Source: Desulfovibrio sp. (GTDB lineage: Bacteria > Desulfobacterota > Desulfovibrionia > Desulfovibrionales > Desulfovibrionaceae). From it: DNA of 17,821 bases. Location of the stretch: contig JALHHV010000004.1 in assembly GCA_022837365.1 (NCBI GenBank), positions 1 to 17,821 on the forward strand. Direction: 5' to 3'. Position numbers and translations under genes: made by a program. The notes below the pieces were generated by a model. It saw only the letters and a program-made list of their open reading frames with translations. It made no database searches and was not told the DNA's origin. Positions 13,208-17,821 of the stretch are shown in pieces. The number at the start of each line of letters is the position of its first letter. Within the stretch, counting starts at the first letter, position 1.

Positions 13208-14944
13208 TTACTTGCCTTCCGCTTGGCCGGTGTCGCCAGGCTGTTCCGGATTGCCCGGCTTCCTGCGGCGCAGGGCGTTCTCGCGGATGCGCTGGGCCGC
13301 GCGGTAGATGCGCCGGAAGCGCTCGCGCCGGGCCGCCGTGAATTCGCCCAGGCGTCCGTGCAGCGGGAAGGCCAGCCGCCGCACCATGAACACCGCCAGC
13401 ACCATGGCGATGCCGCCAAAGGCGCGCAGCAGGCGGGCGGCATCGTTCTCCGCCGTGAAGGTCCACCACAGTTCGTTGGTGTAGGGCATGCGGGCGTGCA
13501 CGAACAGCCCCAGCAGCAGGGAACAGCCCACCACCAGCAGAACCGCCACCATCCAGCGCAAGGTGAACCGTTCGCGCAGCAGCGAGGTGCGGCGGAAGAA
13601 GCGCCGCCGGGTCACGCACAGCGACGCCAGCACCAGCATCAGCAGTATGGCTTCCTGCCAGTCCAGCCCCTTCAGCACGCAACTGGCGATGCCCAGCACC
13701 ACCAACGCCGTCACCAGCCGCCAGGCCGAGGCAAGGCGGCGTTGCAGCCCGCGCGAAAGCAGCAGCAGGCCCACCCCCGCGACCGCGCCCAGGAAGTGGG
13801 CGGATTCCATGGCCCACAGCGGCACGCTGGCCACCAGCGCGGCGCGGCTGTCCGCCGCCAGGGGGATGGCGCTGGAGAACAGCAGGATCAGCCCGGCCGC
13901 AAAGGCCAGATAGGCCATCAGGGTATGCGACAGCGCGTCGGTCCAGCGGCCCGCCTCGTCCAGCATCCGTTCCGCCTCGTGGCGGCGCAGGTGCAGTTCG
14001 TGCCCGCCCAGCAGCACCGCGGCGAACAGCAGCGGCAGCAGGTAGTAGATGAACCGGAAGCAGATCAGCGCGGCGATGACCGTCTGCGGCGAATGGGTGT
14101 GCGACAGGCTGAGGATGACCAGCTCGAACACGCCCGCGCCGCCGGGCACGTGGCTGAGCACCACGGCCACGATGGCCATCAGGTACACGGACAGGAACTG
14201 GATGAAGTCCAGCCCGAGGTCGGCGGGCATGAGCACGTACAGGCAGCCCGCCGCCACCACCAGGTCCAGCCCGGCCACCAGGGTTTGCAGGATGGCCAGC
14301 CGGAAGGGCGGCAGCGCGAATTCCTTGCCCATGACCCGGATGGGGTGCTTCGCCACCAGCGTCAGGATGTGGTAGCCGATGGTCAGGGCCAGCAGCACCA
14401 CGCCCAGCAGGCGCACGTCGCGCAGGGGGATGTCCAGCGATGGCGGCACCGGCAGGGGCTGGATGATGAACACCGCCCCGGCCACGCCCAGCGCGCCCAC
14501 CCAGAAGGTGATGGCCAGCATGATCACCAGGCGCACCACGTCCACCACCGAAAAGCCCCACGCCGAATAGAACCGGTAGCGCACCGAACTGCCGCCCAGC
14601 AGCGCCCCGAAGTTGTAGCTGGTCACGCAGCCCACGAACGAGACGAGGGCGGTGCGGGTCATGGACAACGGCTTGTTGATGGCGCGCAGGGCCAGCGCGT
14701 CGTACCCCACCAGCACCAGGTAGTTGAACACCATCAGCACCATGGACGCCACGAGACTGGTCATGGGCATCTGGCGCATGCTCTCGCGGATTTCGTCGAT
14801 GTGGTATTTGCTGACTTCGTTGTACAGCAGCCACACCGCCCCGCAGAAGACGGTGAATACTGCCACCTTGCCGAGGGAGCGCAGGTGCTTCTTCCACGGA
14901 GAGGGGTGTCTGGGGGCCGGGGATTCGACGTCAGTGTGCTTCAT
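13208..14944 (-). CDS. MprF-type lysylphosphatidylglycerol flippase domain protein (no synthase domain)
   Basis: 578 aa from the ATG at 14944. ATG 14980 and GTG 14995 are also in frame, and none has a clear ribosome binding site, so the start is uncertain. About 12-14 hydrophobic helices are visible, beginning VAVFTVFCGAVWLLY and ending IAMVLAVFMV. The N-terminal half carries the LPG_synthase_TM/YbhN pattern (SFVGCVTSYNFGALLGGSSVRY, LSHVPGGAGVFE). The family's N-terminal domain flips aminoacylated phosphatidylglycerol across the inner membrane. In full-length MprF (about 850 aa) a C-terminal GNAT-like synthase domain follows; here the protein stops after a basic tail (RRERFRRIYRAAQRIRENAL, ending GDTGQAEGK). 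It is therefore a stand-alone flippase-like protein. Its lipid substrate is unknown, and a synthase partner would have to be encoded elsewhere. Confidence 0.88.
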   Translation of the reverse strand: MKHTDVESPAPRHPSPWKKHLRSLGKVAVFTVFCGAVWLLYNEVSKYHIDEIRESMRQMPMTSLVASMVLMVFNYLVLVGYDALALRAINKPLSMTRTALVSFVGCVTSYNFGALLGGSSVRYRFYSAWGFSVVDVVRLVIMLAITFWVGALGVAGAVFIIQPLPVPPSLDIPLRDVRLLGVVLLALTIGYHILTLVAKHPIRVMGKEFALPPFRLAILQTLVAGLDLVVAAGCLYVLMPADLGLDFIQFLSVYLMAIVAVVLSHVPGGAGVFELVILSLSHTHSPQTVIAALICFRFIYYLLPLLFAAVLLGGHELHLRRHEAERMLDEAGRWTDALSHTLMAYLAFAAGLILLFSSAIPLAADSRAALVASVPLWAMESAHFLGAVAGVGLLLLSRGLQRRLASAWRLVTALVVLGIASCVLKGLDWQEAILLMLVLASLCVTRRRFFRRTSLLRERFTLRWMVAVLLVVGCSLLLGLFVHARMPYTNELWWTFTAENDAARLLRAFGGIAMVLAVFMVRRLAFPLHGRLGEFTAARRERFRRIYRAAQRIRENALRRRKPGNPEQPGDTGQAEGK

Positions 14945-14995
14945 GCGGAGATGTTGCGTCGGGGATGGAGGTGTTGTCATGCGCCGCGTTGTCAC

Positions 14996-15734
14996 ACCTG
15001 TCGGCGCGGCGGAACGCAGCCTACACTGGAGACCCGGTTACGGCAAGGCGCGGAGGCATGAATTCCCTCGCCCGGCGCACCAGCGGCGCCGGGCGGGCGG
15101 CGGTGGCGGCGCGTCCGGCCGTGTGGCGCGGGCGCGTCATCATGCGGAATCCGGGGCGGGGGCAGGGTCTTGCATGCGGCACGCACGCTGCCGGGCGTAC
15201 CGTGGCCGCGCAAGGCCCCGCAGCCAGGGGCATGTCGCATGGCGCACGGGGCGGACGGCAGGACAGCGGCCTGTTAGTAAGCCACGATGGACGGACGGTT
15301 TCAGTCACATGGGATGTCTCACGCGTTTCACGGTTGCGGGAAACAAGGTGCCGGTGCGCCATCCATGGCCTATGCATGAATATTTTCTCCTGTCGCATGG
15401 CTGTGTTGTGCCAAGAAGTCAGTTTTGTAGCATTTCTGCCGCTTGAACACGTTTCAGCGGTGCAGTAGAAGGACGTTCCGCCGGGAAAACCTTCCCGGCT
15501 GCATGGCGCCGCGTGTGCACGTGGCGCCCGTTCGGCGTGTCCGCAGCCGTAGTGCGGACGGGCGCGCGCCGCATCCGGCAAGGGGTTGCCCGTGGGCGTC
15601 GCGTCGGTACCTTTTCAGCCGCATCATGCCGCCGCGTCGCGCGCGGGGCGATGCAGGCCGGGGGGGCCTTTTGCGGCGCATGGGAACGGTGGCATGGCGC
15701 ACCGCCCGGCAGCCGCGCGGGCCGAAGGAAGGAT
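14996..15734. other. 739-bp spacer without a convincing gene
   Basis: Open frames cross this stretch on both strands but have no ribosome binding site, recognisable family or consistent codon pattern, so I call none. From about 15290 to 15470 the base composition is noticeably less GC-rich than its surroundings. GCCGGGAA (15480-15487) and TTCCCGGC (15492-15499) form a perfect 8-bp hairpin with an AACC loop and no T-run. A possible CTGC-CGCT / AGCG-GT-GCAG stem overlaps 15436-15465. A candidate promoter lies at 15443-15471. The region probably holds the promoter and a long leader of the DUF4910 gene. Confidence 0.5.
15443..15471 (+). promoter_or_regulatory. Possible promoter of the DUF4910 peptidase-like gene
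   Basis: TTGAAC (15443-15448), a 17-base spacer and TAGAAG (15466-15471) match consensus 4 of 6 each. The leader to the ATG at 15735 would be about 260 bases and include the hairpin at 15480-15499. Confidence 0.35.
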
Positions 15735-17033
15735 ATGGACGCAGTGAGTCCGGGGCAGGAGATGTACCGCTGGATGGCGGACCTCTTTCCCATCTGTAGG
15801 AGCCTTACCGGCGACGGGGTTCGCGAGACGTTGCGCTACCTTGGCGGGTTGCTGCCGGGGCTGCGGATGCACGAGGTGCCCAGCGGCACGCGGTGCTTCG
15901 ACTGGACCGTGCCGGACGAGTGGAACATCCGCGACGCCTGGGTGGCCGACATGCAGGGCAACCGGCTGATCGACTTCAAGGCCAGCAACCTGCACGTGGT
16001 GGGCTATTCCGAGCCGGTGGACGCCGTGGTGACCCGCGATGAACTGGACGCCCGGCTCTACTCGCTGCCCGACCAGCCGGACGCCATCCCCTACGTCACC
16101 TCGTATTACAAGCGCACCTGGGGCTTCTGCATCGCGCACAACAAGCGGGATGCGCTGGGCCCCGGCCCGTTCCGGGTGGTGATCGACTCCACCCTGGGTC
16201 CCGGCCACATGACCTGCGCCGACCTGCTCCTGCCCGGCCGCTCGGAGAAGACGGTGGTGCTGTCCACCTACGTCTGCCACCCCTCCATGGCCAACAACGA
16301 GCTTTCCGGCCCTGTGCTGCAAACCGCCGTGGCCCGCCGCCTGATGCAGCGCGACCGCGAGTTGTCGTACCTGCTGGTGTTCGTGCCGGAGACCATCGGC
16401 ACGATCTGGTACCTCAGCCGGCATCTGGCCGAGATGCAGCGCAACGTGGTGGCCGGGTACGTGCTGAGTTGCACGGGCGACGACCGGGCCTGGTCGTACC
16501 TGCCCTCGCGCAAGGGCGACACCCTGGCCGACCGTGCGCTGCTGCACGTGCTGGGCGCGTATCACCCGGACTTCAAGCGCTACACCTTCCTGGACCGGGC
16601 CAGCGACGAGCGCCAGTACAACAGCCCCGGCGTCGACCTGCCCATAATCCCGTTCACGCGCAGCCTGTACCGCCACTATCCGGAGTACCACACCTCGCTG
16701 GACGACCTGTCCGTGGTTTCTCCGGCGGGGCTGGACAACTCGTTCGCCACGCTGACGCGGTGCCTGGACATCATCGAGAACAACCGCACCTACCGCGCCA
16801 CCTGCCTGTGCGAGCCGCAACTGGGCAGGCGCGGCCTGTATCCCACCACATCCGTGAAGAACGGGTACTGCAACAAGGTCAACGTCATCATCGACTTTCT
16901 GGCCTACGCAGACGGCACGCTGGACCTGCTGGAGATAGCCCGCCGCATCGGCGTGCCCGCCGATCAGTGCATCCCCGTGGTGCGCGAACTGGTGGCGGCG
17001 GGCGTGCTGGCCCCAGTGGGTAAGGTAGAGTAG
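15735..17033 (+). CDS. DUF4910-type aminopeptidase-like protein
   Basis: 432 aa. The ATG at 15735 is preceded by AAGGAAGGAT (15725-15734), a good site. The longer frame from 15513 adds Arg-rich residues not expected in the family. The start (MYRWMADLFPICRSLTGDGVRETL) and the next 100 residues (FDWTVPDEWNIRDAW, FKASNLHVVGYS) are typical of the DUF2172/DUF4910 family of M28-like zinc aminopeptidase relatives. Likely metal and active-site segments are STYVCHPSMANNELSGP (about 176-192), DERQYNSPGVDLPIIPFTRS (about 292-311) and YPEYHTSLDDL (His at about 319). The C-terminal ~70 residues (VNVIIDFLAYADGTLDLLEI onwards) look like a winged helix. Relatives often sit in surface-polysaccharide loci, but none is present here and the substrate is unknown. 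The last codons run into a G-rich tandem repeat. Confidence 0.85.
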   Translation: MDAVSPGQEMYRWMADLFPICRSLTGDGVRETLRYLGGLLPGLRMHEVPSGTRCFDWTVPDEWNIRDAWVADMQGNRLIDFKASNLHVVGYSEPVDAVVTRDELDARLYSLPDQPDAIPYVTSYYKRTWGFCIAHNKRDALGPGPFRVVIDSTLGPGHMTCADLLLPGRSEKTVVLSTYVCHPSMANNELSGPVLQTAVARRLMQRDRELSYLLVFVPETIGTIWYLSRHLAEMQRNVVAGYVLSCTGDDRAWSYLPSRKGDTLADRALLHVLGAYHPDFKRYTFLDRASDERQYNSPGVDLPIIPFTRSLYRHYPEYHTSLDDLSVVSPAGLDNSFATLTRCLDIIENNRTYRATCLCEPQLGRRGLYPTTSVKNGYCNKVNVIIDFLAYADGTLDLLEIARRIGVPADQCIPVVRELVAAGVLAPVGKVE

Positions 17034-17071
17034 GTAGAGTAGGTGGGGTAAGGCGGGGTAAGGTGGAGTGA
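17018..17071 (+). repeat. Degenerate G-rich tandem repeat over a stop codon
   Basis: GGTAGAGTA occurs twice in tandem. It follows GGGTAA and is followed by GGTGGGGTA, AGGCGGGGTA and AGGTGGAGTG: about five decaying 9-10 base units. The repeat contains the TAG stop (17031-17033) of the DUF4910 gene, so its C-terminal VGKVE is encoded by repeat units. Confidence 0.75.
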
Positions 17072-17140
17072 GAGCGGCGGCAGGCGCGGCCGGTCTCACT
17101 CGCCGGGCCTGACCGTGATGCCCGAGAATCGCCACGAACG

Positions 17141-17168
17141 AGGCCCCGGCACGACGCCGGGGCCTTTT
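17141..17168 (+). terminator. Rho-independent terminator of the DUF4910 gene
   Basis: GGCCCCGGC (17142-17150) and GCCGGGGCC (17156-17164) form a perfect 9-bp stem with a 5-base loop, extended by A17141-T17165, and followed by TTTT. Confidence 0.9.
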
Positions 17169-17194
17169 GCATGCCATGGTGGGCGTGTGTGGCG

Positions 17195-17740
17195 CTAGTT
17201 CAGCGCGGCGACTCCTGCCCTGGCGACCGCCATGTCGTTTTCCACGGAACTGCCGCTGACGCCCACGGCTCCGATGACGGTGCCGTCCTTGGCGCGCAGC
17301 AGTTCGCCCCCGCCGAAGATGACCAGGTTGCCGTTGGTCACCTCTATGCCGTACAGCGGCTGGCCCGGCTGGGCCGCGTCCCCCAGTTCCTTGGTGGACA
17401 TGTTGAAGAAGCGCGCCGTGCGGGCCTTGCCGATGGAAATGTCGATGCTGCCCAGGAACGCCCCCTCCATGCGCGCGAACGCCTTCAGGTTGCCCCCGGC
17501 GTCCACCACGGCGATGTTCATGAGCGTGCCCTGTTCCACGGCCTTGGCCTGCGCGGCGGCGATGACCTTCTGCGCCTGGGCCAGGGTGATGTCTCCGGGC
17601 AGCACCAGTTTTGCGGCATCGGCCGGGGCCGCCTGCGCGGGCGGCGTCGCGGCCATGCAGCAGGCGACGGCCAGCAGGACCGCCAGAATCAACCCGCCCA
17701 TGTTCCGGATGTTCCTGATGTTCCGAGTTCCGTGTGTCAT
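17195..17740 (-). CDS. Secreted GlcG/HbpS family heme-binding-like protein
   Basis: 181 aa. The ATG at 17740 is chosen for its AAGGAGG 5 bases upstream on the minus strand; a start at 17761 would lie upstream of that site. Residues 1-~38 form a signal peptide: basic n-region (THGTRNIRNIRN), hydrophobic core (LILAVLLAVACCM) and a likely AQA|AP signal peptidase I site. A nearby Cys pair does not fit the lipobox well. The mature part is a single GlcG/HbpS domain: ITLAQAQKVIAAAQAKAVEQ, then NIAVVDAGGNLKAFARMEGA, SIDISIGKARTARFF, YGIEVTNGNLVIFGGGELL, and IGAVGVSGSSVENDMAVARA. Members bind heme or cobalamin-type ligands or act as accessory proteins; the ligand here is unknown. The protein is probably periplasmic. 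It converges with the DUF4910 gene. Confidence 0.92.
   Translation of the reverse strand: MTHGTRNIRNIRNMGGLILAVLLAVACCMAATPPAQAAPADAAKLVLPGDITLAQAQKVIAAAQAKAVEQGTLMNIAVVDAGGNLKAFARMEGAFLGSIDISIGKARTARFFNMSTKELGDAAQPGQPLYGIEVTNGNLVIFGGGELLRAKDGTVIGAVGVSGSSVENDMAVARAGVAALN
17700..17726 (-). repeat. Three 9-bp tandem repeats in the signal-peptide n-region
   Basis: ATGTTCCGG, ATGTTCCTG and ATGTTCCGA lie in tandem on the plus strand, followed by a partial GTTCCGTG. On the coding strand they give the NIRNIRN series at the start of the GlcG-like protein. Confidence 0.75.
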
Positions 17741-17821
17741 TGCAGCCTCCTTGTCGGTCACGGCAAGCGTGAGTGCTTGCTGCTATAGGCTTTGGTGCCG
17801 CATAGCATATTTTTCGTGACT

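Noticed and set aside
12837..14897. 686-residue minus-strand frame overlapping the flippase
   Set aside because: It is out of frame with the clear membrane protein and overlaps pyrR; there is no family resemblance.
13097..15061. 654-residue plus-strand frame opposite the flippase
   Set aside because: It is a Gln/His/Arg-rich antisense shadow with no ribosome binding site.

Overview
The window is about 17.8 kb of very GC-rich DNA. Its gene set (TatA, a YggT/DivIVA-like/DUF167/DUF465 cluster running into ilvB-ilvN-ilvC, and a HesB-like gene that needs a UGA read as selenocysteine) points to a sulfate-reducing Desulfovibrionaceae member, close to Desulfovibrio/Nitratidesulfovibrio vulgaris. This placement rests on recognising protein sequences, not on a search.

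Layout, left to right. 1-521: the tail of an unrecognised gene converges on tatA (minus strand), with a hairpin terminator between them. 647-4035: three co-directional genes encode a degenerate CoA-disulfide-reductase-like flavoprotein fused to a rhodanese domain, a Cys-rich 165-aa protein and an unrecognised protein. 4036-4227: a 121-bp structured repeat element lies upstream of a HAD-family hydrolase. 5123-8705: a tight operon yggT / divIVA-like / DUF167 / DUF465 / ilvB / ilvN. It is followed, after a structured 336-bp leader, by ilvC with a classic terminator. Together IlvBN (acetohydroxyacid synthase) and IlvC (ketol-acid reductoisomerase) carry out the first two common steps of valine and isoleucine synthesis.

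10274-13054: an NADPH-dependent FMN reductase-like gene has its own likely promoter. It is followed by a perfect 32-bp inverted repeat, a small unknown minus-strand gene, two HesB/IscA-like genes on the minus strand, and pyrR on the plus strand. The HesB gene at 11540-11860 is the main discovery. Its reading frame is complete only if an in-frame UGA (11762-11764) is read as selenocysteine. The UGA sits exactly at the conserved cluster-binding cysteine (GG-U-SG), and a SECIS-like hairpin lies just downstream of it. Its neighbour at 11977-12273 is a paralogue in which the same position is Ser and the C-terminal cysteines are gone.

13208-17740: an MprF-type membrane flippase domain without the synthase domain (minus), a 740-bp spacer with no convincing gene, a DUF4910-type aminopeptidase-like protein (plus) with a strong terminator, and a secreted GlcG/HbpS-like protein (minus). 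No tRNA, rRNA, CRISPR array, transposase or phage gene was seen.
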